From Vibrio hepatarius (lineage in GTDB: Bacteria > Pseudomonadota > Gammaproteobacteria > Enterobacterales > Vibrionaceae): a stretch of 64,000 nucleotides of DNA. Below the pieces are notes generated by a model. It was not told the origin of the DNA, ran no database searches, and saw only the letters and a program-made list of their open reading frames with translations. Below, in pieces: positions 51,420 through 61,101 of this stretch. The first letter of the stretch is position 1. The number at the start of each line of letters is the position of its first letter. The position numbers were made by a program, and so were the translations under genes. The DNA is taken from assembly GCF_001274785.1 (NCBI RefSeq), contig NZ_LHPI01000016.1, positions 159,541-223,540 on the forward strand, read 5' to 3'.

Positions 51420-52847
51420 ATGAATAGCGCAGTAGAAGCTCAATTAGCAGAGCTAGGTATCGAAGGCTACCTCAAACAGCACCAATACAAGTCACTACTT
51501 AGATTCTTAACGTGTGGCTCAGTCGATGATGGCAAAAGTACTCTGATCGGTCGTTTGCTGCATGACTCAAAACAAATTTATGAAGATCAACTAGCAGCCG
51601 TTCACTCAGACAGCCAACGTGTGGGAACAACGGGTGAGCGACCAGACTTAGCTTTATTGGTTGATGGCCTACAAGCCGAGCGTGAGCAAGGGATCACGAT
51701 TGATGTGGCTTACCGTTACTTCTCAACTCAGAAGCGTAAGTTCATCATTGCCGATACGCCGGGACACGAGCAGTACACGCGTAACATGGCGACGGGTGCG
51801 TCGACGTGTGATCTGGCGGTGATCTTGATTGATGCGCGTAAAGGCGTACTTGATCAAACGCGTCGTCATTCATTCATTTCGAACTTGCTTGGTCTGAAGC
51901 ACTTTATCGTTGCGGTTAACAAGATGGATCTTGTCGACTACTCACAGCAGCGTTTTGAAGAGATTCGTGAAGAGTATTTAGAGTTCTCTAAGCACTTGCA
52001 AGGCGAAACAGATATTCAAATCATTCCGCTGTCTGCACTGGAAGGCGACAACGTGGTCGAAGCCAGCGCAAACATGACATGGTTTGAAGGCCCGTCATTG
52101 CTTGAGCTGTTAGAGAATGTTGATGTAGACCGCGAGAAGAAAGTCGGTGAATTCCGCTTCCCGGTACAGTACGTCAATCGTCCTAACCTTGATTTCCGCG
52201 GTTTTGCGGGCACGGTTGCCGGCGGTGAAGTGAAAGTGGGCGACCGCATTAAAGCGCTCCCTTCGGGCAAAACGTCGACTGTCGCGCGCATCGTAACATT
52301 CGATGGCGATCTCGATAAAGCGCAGGCAGGTCTTGCGGTCACTCTGACTCTAGAAGACGAAATCGATATCAGCCGTGGTGACTTGATCGTGTTGGAAGAC
52401 TCAAAAGTCGAGTCAAGCAACCATCTGCTCGCCGATGTGGTTTGGATGACAGAGCAACCATTGCAACCGGGTCGCGAGTACGACATCAAGATTGCGGGTA
52501 AGAAGACTGTTGGTCGTGCAGAGGCGATTCGTCATCAATACGACATCAACAATTTGTCGACACACAGTGCGGCTGAGCTACCTCTGAATGGCATTGGTCT
52601 GTGTGAACTAACACTGAACGAGTCAGTGGCCTTGGATCACTACCTCGAGTGTCAAGATACCGGTGGTTTCATCATTATCGACCGTTTATCTAATGTGACG
52701 GTTGGGGCGGGGCTAGTACGTGAAAGTCTAACCCAAGTTGAAACACAAGCAGGTGATATCTCAGCGTTTGAACTAGAGCTGAATGCGCTTGTACGTAAAC
52801 ATTTCCCGCATTGGGAAGCGAAAGACATCAGTCAGTTACTTAAATAA
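51420..52847 (+). CDS. cysN: Sulfate adenylyltransferase subunit 1 (GTPase)
   Basis: A 475-residue EF-Tu-like GTPase. G1 GSVDDGKST is at residues 33-41, G3 [17 protein letters not shown] near 110, and G4 NKMDLV near 165. GTP hydrolysis drives APS formation by CysD. The CysC domain is not fused, unlike NodQ-type proteins; cysC is a separate gene downstream. Confidence 0.97.
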   Translation: MNSAVEAQLAELGIEGYLKQHQYKSLLRFLTCGSVDDGKSTLIGRLLHDSKQIYEDQLAAVHSDSQRVGTTGERPDLALLVDGLQAEREQGITIDVAYRYFSTQKRKFIIADTPGHEQYTRNMATGASTCDLAVILIDARKGVLDQTRRHSFISNLLGLKHFIVAVNKMDLVDYSQQRFEEIREEYLEFSKHLQGETDIQIIPLSALEGDNVVEASANMTWFEGPSLLELLENVDVDREKKVGEFRFPVQYVNRPNLDFRGFAGTVAGGEVKVGDRIKALPSGKTSTVARIVTFDGDLDKAQAGLAVTLTLEDEIDISRGDLIVLEDSKVESSNHLLADVVWMTEQPLQPGREYDIKIAGKKTVGRAEAIRHQYDINNLSTHSAAELPLNGIGLCELTLNESVALDHYLECQDTGGFIIIDRLSNVTVGAGLVRESLTQVETQAGDISAFELELNALVRKHFPHWEAKDISQLLK

Positions 52848-52874
52848 GTACTCACTTACTGACAAGGAAGAGTT

Positions 52875-54599
52875 ATGTGGCAACAAGGTTTTGTGTTGGC
52901 GTTGTTACTGGGGACAGTAACCTGCCTATTAACAACACGCATTAAACCGAGCTTCATTTTTGCTGGCGCGGCATTTATTGCTTTTATGGCTGGCATGATT
53001 GAAGTCGGCGATGTTGCCACTAACTTTACCAACTCTTCGCTGGTGACGCTGGTGCTACTGATCGTAGCGTCGGCGGCGCTGGAAAAAACCATGCTGATAA
53101 GCTGGGTGAGCCGCTCTTTATCAACCGGCTGTTTAGGCACTGTGGTCGCCAAATTGGGATTATCGACCGCTTTTTTGTCGTCATTCACCAATAATACTGC
53201 GGTAGTGATTTCACTGATCAGTGCGATTAAACGTAACCAGCAACACGCGCCGTCCAAGTTGTTGATCCCGCTATCTTATACGGCGATCTTAGGCGGTACT
53301 CTTACCCTGATCGGCACTTCGACCAACTTGATCATCAACAGTTTTGTTGAAGATGCAGGATTGCCAAGTTTAGGCTTTTTTTCTCCGACGATGATCGGTT
53401 TATCGGTGCTGGTGGCGGGCTTGTTGATCCTGATCCCGCTGAGTTACCTTCTGCCGAGCTATGAAGATCAAAACCAAGAAGAGCTGTCTTACTTTCTAGA
53501 AGCGAAAGTCGAGCCGGGTTCACCGCTAGTCGGTCGTAGTATCAATGAGAATAACCTGCGCGCTCTGCGTAAGTTGTTCTTGGCTGAAGTCGTGCGTGAC
53601 GGTAAAACCATCGCACCAGTTGAGCCAGACTTTGTCTTGCAGGCACGTGATAGCTTGTTGTTTTGTGGTGATGTTGAAAGCGTAGCAACACTGCAAGATA
53701 TTCAAGGGCTGACGCTCTTTGGTCAGCACCATCTTAACGGCCAAAGCTTTGTCGAAGTAGTCGTGAGTTCTTCGGCGAGCTTTTGTAACAAGACCCTGAA
53801 ATCGAGTCATTTCCGTGACCGTTTTGACGCGGTGGTTGTTGCAATCCGACGTGGACATGAACGACTACAAGGCGGCTTAGGTAATATTACCTTAAACGCT
53901 GGCGATACCTTGGTGTTGGTACCTGGTAAACGCTTTGAACAAGAACGTCGCGCGCACCGCAAAGAGTTTGTCGTTATCAACGACCTCGACTCCAGTGCTC
54001 GTTTAGATTCGCACAAATCAGCAATGGTTTTAGGTGGTTTCTGCGCGGTGATCGCATTTGCACTGCTTGGCTGGGTACCTCTGATCAAAGGTCTTTCGGT
54101 GTTTCTGTTGGTAGCTTTGTTTAGCGGTATCGTCCAACTCAGTGAACTGCGCCGCCGCTTCCCAATTGATATCGTGGTGATCGTTGGTTCAGCACTGTCG
54201 ATCGCCCAATTGATGCTCTCATCTGGTTTGTCTGAAAGCTTAGGCCAGATGTTTATGGAGAGCTTTAACGGCTGGGGCGTCTTTGGTGCCTTAGTCGCGA
54301 CTTATTTGTTAACGCTGGTTCTGACCGAGTTGGTCACCAATAATGCCGCGGCAGCTCTGGCATTTCCGCTGGGCTACAGTATGGCGATCAGCTACGGCGT
54401 AGACCCGATGCCGTTTATTATGGCGGTACTGTTCGGCGCTAGCGCAAGTTTTATCTCTCCTTACGGATACCAGACTAATCTATTGGTATACAGCGTAGGG
54501 AATTACAAAATTACTGACTACATAAGAGTAGGCATACCGATCTCTATCGTTTATTCGGTATTGGTACTAGCGCTTATTCCTCAGTTTTTCCCGTTTTAA
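52875..54599 (+). CDS. SLC13 (DASS)-family permease with TrkA-C domains
   Basis: A 574-residue inner-membrane protein. The transporter halves (about residues 1-180 and 375-574) carry SSFTNNTAVVISLISAIKR and GTLTLIGTSTNLIINSFVEDAGL, typical of the divalent-anion/sodium symporter group. Between them lie two soluble RCK-C (TrkA-C) domains (about 200-370). It is inside the operon between cysN and cysC, so sulfate uptake is a sound inference. No ABC sulfate system is in the window. Confidence 0.9.
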   Translation: MWQQGFVLALLLGTVTCLLTTRIKPSFIFAGAAFIAFMAGMIEVGDVATNFTNSSLVTLVLLIVASAALEKTMLISWVSRSLSTGCLGTVVAKLGLSTAFLSSFTNNTAVVISLISAIKRNQQHAPSKLLIPLSYTAILGGTLTLIGTSTNLIINSFVEDAGLPSLGFFSPTMIGLSVLVAGLLILIPLSYLLPSYEDQNQEELSYFLEAKVEPGSPLVGRSINENNLRALRKLFLAEVVRDGKTIAPVEPDFVLQARDSLLFCGDVESVATLQDIQGLTLFGQHHLNGQSFVEVVVSSSASFCNKTLKSSHFRDRFDAVVVAIRRGHERLQGGLGNITLNAGDTLVLVPGKRFEQERRAHRKEFVVINDLDSSARLDSHKSAMVLGGFCAVIAFALLGWVPLIKGLSVFLLVALFSGIVQLSELRRRFPIDIVVIVGSALSIAQLMLSSGLSESLGQMFMESFNGWGVFGALVATYLLTLVLTELVTNNAAAALAFPLGYSMAISYGVDPMPFIMAVLFGASASFISPYGYQTNLLVYSVGNYKITDYIRVGIPISIVYSVLVLALIPQFFPF

Positions 54600-54611
54600 A
54601 AGGATTGAATT

Positions 54612-55229
54612 ATGACAACGGAAACGCCGATTAAAGACGAGAACATCGTTTGGCATCAGCACTCCATCGATAAAGAGTTCCGCGCTAAGTTAAAGCAGCA
54701 AAAACCAGTGATATTATGGTTTACGGGATTATCGGGTGCTGGTAAATCGACGGTTGCTGGTGCGTTGGAAAACAAGCTGGCCGAGCAGGGTTACCACACC
54801 TATTTGTTGGACGGTGATAACGTACGCCACGGTCTATGTAGTGACTTGGGTTTCTCTGAGCAAGACCGCCGTGAAAACATCCGTCGTATCGGTGAGCTAG
54901 CTAAGTTGATGGCTGACGCCGGACTGATTGTTCTGTCGGCGTTTATTTCTCCCCACCGCGCTGAGCGTCAGTTGGTCAGGGAAATGGTGCCAGAAGGTGA
55001 GTTTCTTGAAGTGTATGTCAATACATCGCTTGAAGTGTGCGAACAGCGTGACCCTAAAGGGCTGTATAAGAAAGCGCGAGCGGGAGAAATCCGCAACTTT
55101 ACTGGTATTGATTCTGACTATGAAGCGCCAATCAATCCCGAAATTGACTTGTTAGCCGGAGAGAAGGCGATTGACGAGTTAGTAGACGATTGCATTCAAA
55201 TACTTAAGCAACGCAATATCATCGCTTAA
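54612..55229 (+). CDS. cysC: Adenylylsulfate kinase
   Basis: A 205-residue APS kinase converting APS to PAPS. The P-loop GLSGAGKST is at residues 39-47; [26 protein letters not shown] and [13 protein letters not shown] contain substrate-binding and catalytic residues. AAAGGATTG precedes the ATG. Last gene of the operon; a terminator follows. Confidence 0.97.
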   Translation: MTTETPIKDENIVWHQHSIDKEFRAKLKQQKPVILWFTGLSGAGKSTVAGALENKLAEQGYHTYLLDGDNVRHGLCSDLGFSEQDRRENIRRIGELAKLMADAGLIVLSAFISPHRAERQLVREMVPEGEFLEVYVNTSLEVCEQRDPKGLYKKARAGEIRNFTGIDSDYEAPINPEIDLLAGEKAIDELVDDCIQILKQRNIIA

Positions 55230-55231
55230 AT

Positions 55232-55260
55232 AAAAAAGCTTCCGACATGGAAGCTTTTTT
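55232..55260. terminator. Bidirectional terminator after cysC
   Basis: AAAAAAGCTTCC-GACAT-GGAAGCTTTTTT, 12 pairs with A/T ends, between cysC and the convergent cheX-like gene. Confidence 0.9.
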
Positions 55261-55277
55261 ACTTTTCTCAATACTGT

Positions 55278-55739
55278 CTATTCAAAACAGATTTCAATGA
55301 AGGCATTACCCCATTGAGAGGTGAAAGGCATGATGATGATAGAGCCTTCACACTTGTGGCGAATGGTATGGCCTTTACCCGATACAATGATCGGCGTTGC
55401 CATATCAAAATCGAAGCCACTCTCTGCGAGAATGCGCTTTGCGCCGCCTGTGACCATATTCGTGATTTCACCGACCATATCGGTTACTTCATCATTCAGG
55501 CCATTTGGACGCTCACCAAGCATCTTGTGCATGATCTCTAGCGCCAGAGTTTCATCAAACGTAATTGACATTGAGCCACGTGTTTGCGGCCCCACCATAC
55601 CAATCAAACCGGATACATCGCCACGTGCGATTTCATCTTTTTTGACTCTTGGTTTTTGTGGCTTTAACTCTAGTGCTGCCATCGTCTTTAGTACGTTCAT
55701 CAACGAAGCTAAAAACGGGTTAACAAATTCAGCGCGCAT
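55278..55739 (-). CDS. cheX: CheX-like chemotaxis phosphatase
   Basis: A 153-residue protein of the CheC/CheX/FliY phosphatase family. The ExxN active-site pattern is present in VTDMVGEITNMVTGGAKRIL (about residues 84-103), and GLIGMVGPQTRGSMSITFDE is the preceding beta region. CheX dephosphorylates CheY-P. No other chemotaxis gene is nearby, so its partner is unknown. It lies 25 bases downstream of zur on the same strand and may share its transcript. Confidence 0.88.
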   Translation of the reverse strand: MRAEFVNPFLASLMNVLKTMAALELKPQKPRVKKDEIARGDVSGLIGMVGPQTRGSMSITFDETLALEIMHKMLGERPNGLNDEVTDMVGEITNMVTGGAKRILAESGFDFDMATPIIVSGKGHTIRHKCEGSIIIMPFTSQWGNAFIEICFE

Positions 55740-55764
55740 AATTATCTACTATATTTTTCTTTCG

Positions 55765-56214
55765 CTAATCAGCCGAGCAAGCTTTACAAACCCCATGAGT
55801 CTCGATGACGTGGTTGGTGATCGTAAAATCATGCTTTGCTGCATTATCAACAAGTAAGGCTACCAAACTATCATCTTGAAGTTCAATAACGTTGCTGCAT
55901 TTATCGCATATCAACAAATGCGAGTAATGTTTGTGTGCGTTACAAGAGCAACACTGGATGTAACTATTCGTTGATTCTACTCGATGGATGAAGCCTTGTT
56001 CGAGTAAAAAATCCAACGCTCTGTATACCGTAGGTGGCTTAGCTTGCGGTTCAACTTTTTGTAGCTCTTCCAGCAATTCATAAGCACTAAACGCTTTTGG
56101 ACTTGAGCAGATAAGCTCAAAGACACGCTTGCGCTGCGTAGTCAGTCTAACTCCACGGGCTGCACAGATTTCTTCAATTTGTTTGACTAACTGATGGTCC
56201 AAACTATTCACCAT
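55765..56214 (-). CDS. zur: Zinc uptake regulator Zur (Fur family)
   Basis: A 149-residue Fur-family repressor. The N-terminal winged helix (residues 1-85, with RLTTQRKRVFELICSS and PPTVYRALDFLLEQGFIHRV) binds DNA; the C-terminal domain has CSCNAHKHYSHLLICDKCSN and CKAC, cysteine-rich zinc sites that point to Zur rather than Fur. It represses zinc uptake and zinc-free ribosomal paralogues in related species. No clear ribosome site is visible before the ATG. Confidence 0.92.
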   Translation of the reverse strand: MVNSLDHQLVKQIEEICAARGVRLTTQRKRVFELICSSPKAFSAYELLEELQKVEPQAKPPTVYRALDFLLEQGFIHRVESTNSYIQCCSCNAHKHYSHLLICDKCSNVIELQDDSLVALLVDNAAKHDFTITNHVIETHGVCKACSAD

Positions 56215-56564
56215 TACTATTGGACATTGCTAATAATATACCATTTATTGAATTATATCGTTGCTTCATAGAGTAATTCTGATGGATCGCTCAATAAGGT
56301 ATATCGGAACATTTGTTCAATAAGTTTTACGGCACTTGCTAGTGACAGCGTAAACCCATTGATTGCAGGACATTAAACCAGTTTGCCACAGGATGAGAGA
56401 TTGTTAATCACTGTGCCGCTCTGTAAATGTGCTTCTTCAGTGGTGTATAATACGCGATTACTTTGCAAAATTGCAGAAATTGTGAACTTTTAGAGCCCAG
56501 GCTCTATTCTAGGCTATTTCTGTGATCAGATTCCACCAAACCTAGACCTTATGAGGAATACTCA
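56215..56564. promoter_or_regulatory. zur-dusA divergent intergenic region
   Basis: This 350-base AT-rich gap has no credible gene. TGGTGTATAAT ending at 56451 is an extended -10 for dusA, 114 bases before its start. TATATT (minus strand, about 56235) could serve zur. No clear Zur palindrome was found. GAGGA before 56565 is the dusA ribosome site. Confidence 0.45.
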
Positions 56565-57569
56565 GTGTCTAACATCGATGTAAACAACGACTTTGCCTTA
56601 CAGCGTTTTTCTATCGCACCCATGCTCGATTGGACAGATCGCCATTGCCGCTACTTCCATCGCCTGCTAACGAGCGAAACTTTGCTGTACACAGAGATGG
56701 TTACCACAGGGGCTATCATCCACGGTAAAGGGGACTTTCTTGCTTATAACGAAGAAGAGCATCCTGTCGCGCTTCAACTTGGTGGTTCAAATCCGCAAGA
56801 CTTAGCAACCTGTGCCAAGTTAGCCGCAGAGCGTGGCTATGATGAAATCAACCTGAACGTTGGTTGCCCATCAGACCGAGTTCAAAATGGTCGCTTTGGT
56901 GCGTGTTTGATGGCAGAGCCGCAGCTGGTGGCTGACTGTATTGCAGCAATGAAAGAAGTTGTGGACGTGCCAGTAACCGTGAAAACGCGTATCGGTATCG
57001 ATGACCAAGACTCATACGAGTTCTTAACCGACTTTGTTTCTATCGTTTCAGAGAAAGGTGGCTGTGAGCAGTTTACCATTCATGCTCGTAAGGCGTGGCT
57101 CTCTGGTCTTAGCCCAAAAGAAAACCGTGAAATTCCACCATTGGATTACCCGCGAGCTTATCAGCTAAAGAAAGACTTCTCGCATCTGACGATTGCGGTG
57201 AATGGTGGCGTTAAAACACTCGAAGAGACCAAAGAGCACCTTAAACACCTCGATGGCGTGATGGTGGGGCGTGAAGCTTACCAAAACCCATATATCCTTG
57301 CTGAGGTGGATCAACAGATCTTCGGTTTGGATAAGCCAATCAAGAAGCGCACCCAAGTGGTACAAGAGATGTACCCATACATCGAACAACAGTTGGCGAA
57401 AGGGGCATATCTTGGCCATATTACCCGTCATATGTTGGGCTTATTCCAAAATATGCCAGGAGCGCGTCAATGGCGTCGTTACATTAGTGAAAACGCGCAT
57501 AAACCTGGCTCTGGTATTGAGGTGGTGGAAGCGGCATTAGCCAAAATTCCCAAAGAACTAGATGTGTAA
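56565..57569 (+). CDS. dusA: tRNA-dihydrouridine(20/20a) synthase
   Basis: A 334-residue FMN enzyme reducing U20/U20a of t[23 protein letters not shown] at the start binds [22 protein letters not shown] (about residues 97-115) contains the catalytic cysteine, and [10 protein letters not shown] lies in the barrel end. GTG start at 56565 after ATGAGGAATACTCA. dusA is a known island integration target, but no integrase is present. The pspG-like gene follows. Confidence 0.96.
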   Translation: MSNIDVNNDFALQRFSIAPMLDWTDRHCRYFHRLLTSETLLYTEMVTTGAIIHGKGDFLAYNEEEHPVALQLGGSNPQDLATCAKLAAERGYDEINLNVGCPSDRVQNGRFGACLMAEPQLVADCIAAMKEVVDVPVTVKTRIGIDDQDSYEFLTDFVSIVSEKGGCEQFTIHARKAWLSGLSPKENREIPPLDYPRAYQLKKDFSHLTIAVNGGVKTLEETKEHLKHLDGVMVGREAYQNPYILAEVDQQIFGLDKPIKKRTQVVQEMYPYIEQQLAKGAYLGHITRHMLGLFQNMPGARQWRRYISENAHKPGSGIEVVEAALAKIPKELDV

Positions 57570-57612
57570 AAATGACCACGCATAGTGGTTAAAATTACCA
57601 ACATTGTTTTAC

Positions 57613-57641
57613 AAAAGGTGCTCTTTAAGAGCGCCTTTTTA
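57613..57641 (+). terminator. dusA terminator
   Basis: AAAGGTGCTCTTTAAGAGCGCCTTTTT is a hairpin with a short loop followed by T-run. Confidence 0.82.
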
Positions 57642-57683
57642 TTTTTATTCATATTATTCAAGTGGATAGACTAATTTTAAATA

Positions 57684-57700
57684 TTGGCATACATCCTGAA
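57684..57700 (+). promoter_or_regulatory. Sigma-54-like promoter for the pspG-like gene
   Basis: TTGGCATACATCCTGAA: GG at -24 and G at -12 with the correct 10-base gap, though the -12 element has GA in place of GC. Its position 28 bases before the start codon and the known PspF/sigma-54 control of pspG in E. coli support the call. Confidence 0.55.
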
Positions 57701-57727
57701 AGATAAAATGAAACAAAGGAGATGCGT

Positions 57728-57940
57728 ATGTTTGAGTTAATCTTTATTTTGGTTTTCACCGCGACATTATTAGTGACTGGCGTCACTATGCTGACCGTTT
57801 TCGCGGGAATCGCGTTTGCTATGGTTGTTATGGTGTTGCTCGGTATGATTGGCGCGGTACTTAAGATACTGCCGTGGCTGATTGTGATTGCTCTTGGGGT
57901 TTGGTTCTTTAAATCCTTCGTTGTGCAGCCTAGATCATAG
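57728..57940 (+). CDS. pspG: PspG-like phage shock membrane protein
   Basis: A 70-residue inner-membrane protein with two or three hydrophobic segments; MFELIFILVFTATLLVTGVTML and MIGAVLKILPWLIVIALGVWF resemble E. coli PspG (80 residues). The location after dusA is the same. It belongs to the envelope-stress Psp response. AAAGGAG six bases before 57728 rules out the ATG two codons earlier, which touches the ribosome site. Confidence 0.82.
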   Translation: MFELIFILVFTATLLVTGVTMLTVFAGIAFAMVVMVLLGMIGAVLKILPWLIVIALGVWFFKSFVVQPRS

Positions 57941-58079
57941 CGGGTGGCAAAAGAGAAATAGTTGCTGGCTTAAGCTGTGTGTATGGTAGAATCGGTGCAT
58001 ATCGTATACACATCTTCCCAGCATTATTAAGCTGTTATACAACGGAAGAGTTCAAGTTCCACACTGGAGAATCAATTTC

Positions 58080-58742
58080 ATGGGCTTTAAAACCATTGCC
58101 ATTTTAGCCGCCGCTGTTATGTCAGTATCTGCCTACGCAGAATCTTCGCTGACAACAAAGTTTGGAGCTGAAGGCTGGTGGACCAGAACAAAAGTCAATG
58201 AAGTAAATCGCGATAGAGACAGCACGCCAAGTTTCTATGCAGGAATAGAACACGATGTTAAGTTCCTACCAAACGCTCGCGTTCGCTACTCTTCAGTAGA
58301 TGCAGACTACATGGCGTTTGATAAGTTAGATTTATCGCTTTATTACCGCATTTTAGAGCACGACTTGATGCGTTTTGATGCCGGTGTGACGGTCAGTGAC
58401 CTTTCAAATACCTACTACCGCAACGCTGATACTCAAGCGGAAGTGAGCTTTGATGAGCTGATTTGGGCATTTTACGGCTATGCAGAGTTAAGCGTACCTA
58501 ATACTAACTTTGATGTGATTGGTGAAATGAATTTTGGTGATTCTCAAGGTATCAAGAACACCGATCTGATGGCGGGTTTACAATACCGTATTGATGTCAA
58601 AGAGCGGCAACTGTTACTGAAAGGTGGTTATCGTGCGATCGACTTGGAGTCTGATGACTTCAAAGTGGTCGGCGAATCTGAGTTGGGCAAACCATTTATT
58701 TTCGCTCACGGTTGGTATGCTGGTGCAGAATACCGTTTCTAA
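58080..58742 (+). CDS. TIGR04219-type outer-membrane beta-barrel protein
   Basis: A 220-residue exported protein. MGFKTIAILAAAVMSVSAYA is a signal peptide cut after residue 20. The rest alternates polar and aromatic residues in beta-strand pattern and ends YAGAEYRF, with the terminal Phe required by the BAM machinery. It resembles the TIGR04219 family of small outer-membrane proteins; function unknown. GGAG precedes the ATG and a terminator follows, so the gene is probably monocistronic. Confidence 0.85.
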   Translation: MGFKTIAILAAAVMSVSAYAESSLTTKFGAEGWWTRTKVNEVNRDRDSTPSFYAGIEHDVKFLPNARVRYSSVDADYMAFDKLDLSLYYRILEHDLMRFDAGVTVSDLSNTYYRNADTQAEVSFDELIWAFYGYAELSVPNTNFDVIGEMNFGDSQGIKNTDLMAGLQYRIDVKERQLLLKGGYRAIDLESDDFKVVGESELGKPFIFAHGWYAGAEYRF

Positions 58743-58761
58743 GCTGATTTGGATTTTCTTT

Positions 58762-58793
58762 AAAACGTCGCTCGATATAGCGGCGTTTTTTTA
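58762..58793 (+). terminator. Terminator after the outer-membrane protein gene
   Basis: AAAACGTCGCT-CGATAT-AGCGGCGTTTT followed by TTT; one G-T pair. Confidence 0.88.
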
Positions 58794-58889
58794 TACCCTT
58801 TGATTATATGTAAAATTATTCTTTAGCACTTTTCTCGGTTTGACCCATCCTTAATAAGGAGTCTTATATCTGGCAGAGAAAGGAATCTC

Positions 58890-59120
58890 ATGACGATCAC
58901 TGAGCTAAGAAACCTATTCAGAGAAAAACAGTTGGTAGAAGCCATTATTGAACCGTCAGCCCAAGAAGGCAGTTGGATAGTGGAGTTCAGGCATGCACGT
59001 GGTGGTTTGGTGCTACTGACCGATTCCCACGGTGAAGAATGTCACTACGGAGACTTAGACCTCGCCTCCAAATCAGCAATGGCGGTTGGCTTTAAACAAG
59101 TTCGAATCGAAGCCAAATAG
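58890..59120 (+). CDS. Hypothetical 76-residue protein
   Basis: A small soluble protein, MTITELRNLFREKQLVEAII at the start, with an acidic pI-looking centre (HGEECHYGDLDLASKSAM) and one His/Cys cluster (HGEECHYG). The pattern of an N-terminal helix followed by beta strands (WIVEFRHARGGLVLLTD) suggests a compact alpha/beta fold. AGAGAAAGGAATCTC gives a reasonable ribosome site. I do not recognise the family. It lies between a terminator and cysJ, on the same strand, so it could be a sulfur-related or independent gene. Confidence 0.7.
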   Translation: MTITELRNLFREKQLVEAIIEPSAQEGSWIVEFRHARGGLVLLTDSHGEECHYGDLDLASKSAMAVGFKQVRIEAK

Positions 59121-59244
59121 TTCAATGAGTATTAATTAACCGCTCTTTACTTCCAAAAGTTATAAAACATTCACTTCTATTCTTTCTTGTTATTAAAGAG
59201 AGTGGTTAACCTATGCTCACGCAATGAATAGGGATGTCGTGACC

Positions 59245-61101
59245 ATGTCTTTAAACAAGAATGTTCCCTCTCAAGGAAACACCTCACAAGAATTACCGTC
59301 AATTGCTGCTCCTCTCAATGATCAGCAGCTTGGCTCATTACAACAAACGGTAGCTGGTCTATCGTCACAACAGCTCGCTTGGGTGAGTGGTTATTTCTGG
59401 GGCTTAGCCCAGTCTCAACCTCAGACGGCTTCGGCGACAGCACCATTAACGCAAGCGGCCGCTGCGGTTGCAGCTCAACCTGCTGGTAAGCTAACCATTA
59501 TCTTTGCCTCTCAAACGGGTAACGCAAAGGGTGTAGCAGAATCACTGGAGCAAGAAGCAAAAGCACAAGGTATTGACGTTGCGCTGTTTGACGCCAGTGA
59601 TTACAAAGGCAAAAACCTAGCGAAGGAGACCCACGTGATCATCGTGGCGTCGACTAACGGCGAAGGTGAAGCTCCAGATAATGCCATCGAACTTCACGAG
59701 TTTTTGCAGTCAAAGAAAGCACCTAAGCTACCAAACCTGAAATACGGCGTGATCGGTTTAGGAGATTCGAGCTATGAGTTCTTCTGCCAAACTGGTAAAG
59801 ACTTTGACACGTACTTATCGAAATTAGGTGCGACGCCATTTATTGACCGCGTAGATTGCGATGTTGATTACGAAGCGCCTGCATCAGAGTGGAAAGCGAA
59901 AGCGCTAGACAAAGTTAAAGATGATCTAGCGGCTGGCCCTCAGGCTGAAGTGGTACAACTACCAGTTGGTCAAGCGTCTGGCCATTCTCAGTACAACAAA
60001 CAAAATCCATACACGGCGACGTTACTGACCAGCCAGAAAATCACTGGTCGAGATTCAGGTAAAGACGTGCGTCATGTAGAAATCGACCTTGAAGGTTCAG
60101 GTTTAACGTATCAACCAGGTGATGCGCTGGGTGTTTGGTTCGACAACAGCTCTGAGCTGGCCAACGCGATTCTTGGCAAAGTCGGTCTTTCCGGTGTAGA
60201 GAGTGTTGATGTCGATGGCGAAAGTATCTCTATTCATAGCGCTTTGGTTAGCAAGTTTGAGATCACGGCGTCTAACCCTCAACTAGTGACTAAGTTTGCC
60301 GAGCTATCAGGCAGCAAAAAGTTACAAAAGCTGGTGGAAGATAAAGACAAGCTACGTGAGTATGCGACGAATACCCAAGTGGTTGATGTCCTAGCGGAGA
60401 AGAAAACCAAGCTGTCAGCTGAAGAGCTAATTGGTTTGCTACGCCGTTTGACGCCACGCCTATATTCAATTGCTTCGAGCCAATCAGAAGTCGATGAAGA
60501 AGTGCACCTGACTGTTGGCTTGGTTGAGTACGACAAAGACGACGAAAAACGCTTTGGTGGCGCGTCGAGCTTTTTGACTCAGCGTCTAGAAGAAGGTGGT
60601 GAAGTGAAAGTGTTTGTTGAGAACAACAATAACTTCAAACTTCCTCAAGACGACAATACACCAATCATCATGGTTGGTCCTGGTACTGGTATTGCGCCAT
60701 TCCGTAGCTTTATCCAAGAGCGCGATAACCGTGACGCAGAAGGCAAAAACTGGTTGTTCTTTGGTGACCGTACCTTTACTCAAGATTTCTTGTATCAGGT
60801 TGAATGGCAAAAGTACCTTAAGTCAGGATTATTGAGCCGTCTTGATGTCGCGTTTAGCCGTGACCAAGTAGAAAAAGTTTACGTGCAACACCGTATCCTA
60901 GAAAACGCAGCGCAAGTGTGGCAGTGGATTCAAGAAGGAGCCTACATCTACGTATGTGGTGATGCGACTCGTATGGCGAAAGACGTTCACGATGCCTTAG
61001 TTATCGTTGCTGAGCAAGAAGGTAAGATGCCACGCGATGATGCTGAACAATTTATTAATGACTTACGTAAAGCTAAACGTTACCAAAGGGATGTGTACTA
61101 A
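59245..61101 (+). CDS. cysJ: Sulfite reductase flavoprotein alpha-component
   Basis: A 618-residue flavoprotein that passes electrons from NADPH through FAD and FMN to CysI. N-terminal flavodoxin domain ([21 protein letters not shown], about residues 82-102), FAD-binding ferredoxin-reductase domain ([20 protein letters not shown]) and a C-terminal NADPH domain ([33 protein letters not shown]). An in-frame ATG at 59224 is possible; AGGG lies 11 bases before 59245. The stop overlaps cysI by one base. Confidence 0.95.
   Translation: MSLNKNVPSQGNTSQELPSIAAPLNDQQLGSLQQTVAGLSSQQLAWVSGYFWGLAQSQPQTASATAPLTQAAAAVAAQPAGKLTIIFASQTGNAKGVAESLEQEAKAQGIDVALFDASDYKGKNLAKETHVIIVASTNGEGEAPDNAIELHEFLQSKKAPKLPNLKYGVIGLGDSSYEFFCQTGKDFDTYLSKLGATPFIDRVDCDVDYEAPASEWKAKALDKVKDDLAAGPQAEVVQLPVGQASGHSQYNKQNPYTATLLTSQKITGRDSGKDVRHVEIDLEGSGLTYQPGDALGVWFDNSSELANAILGKVGLSGVESVDVDGESISIHSALVSKFEITASNPQLVTKFAELSGSKKLQKLVEDKDKLREYATNTQVVDVLAEKKTKLSAEELIGLLRRLTPRLYSIASSQSEVDEEVHLTVGLVEYDKDDEKRFGGASSFLTQRLEEGGEVKVFVENNNNFKLPQDDNTPIIMVGPGTGIAPFRSFIQERDNRDAEGKNWLFFGDRTFTQDFLYQVEWQKYLKSGLLSRLDVAFSRDQVEKVYVQHRILENAAQVWQWIQEGAYIYVCGDATRMAKDVHDALVIVAEQEGKMPRDDAEQFINDLRKAKRYQRDVY

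Noticed and set aside
55321..55857. 178-codon plus-strand frame across cheX and zur
   Set aside because: Covers the complements of two conserved genes and their junction; product looks random.
56565..57569. dusA as an occupied genomic-island attachment site
   Set aside because: No integrase or direct repeat is present, and dusA and its neighbours are in standard order.
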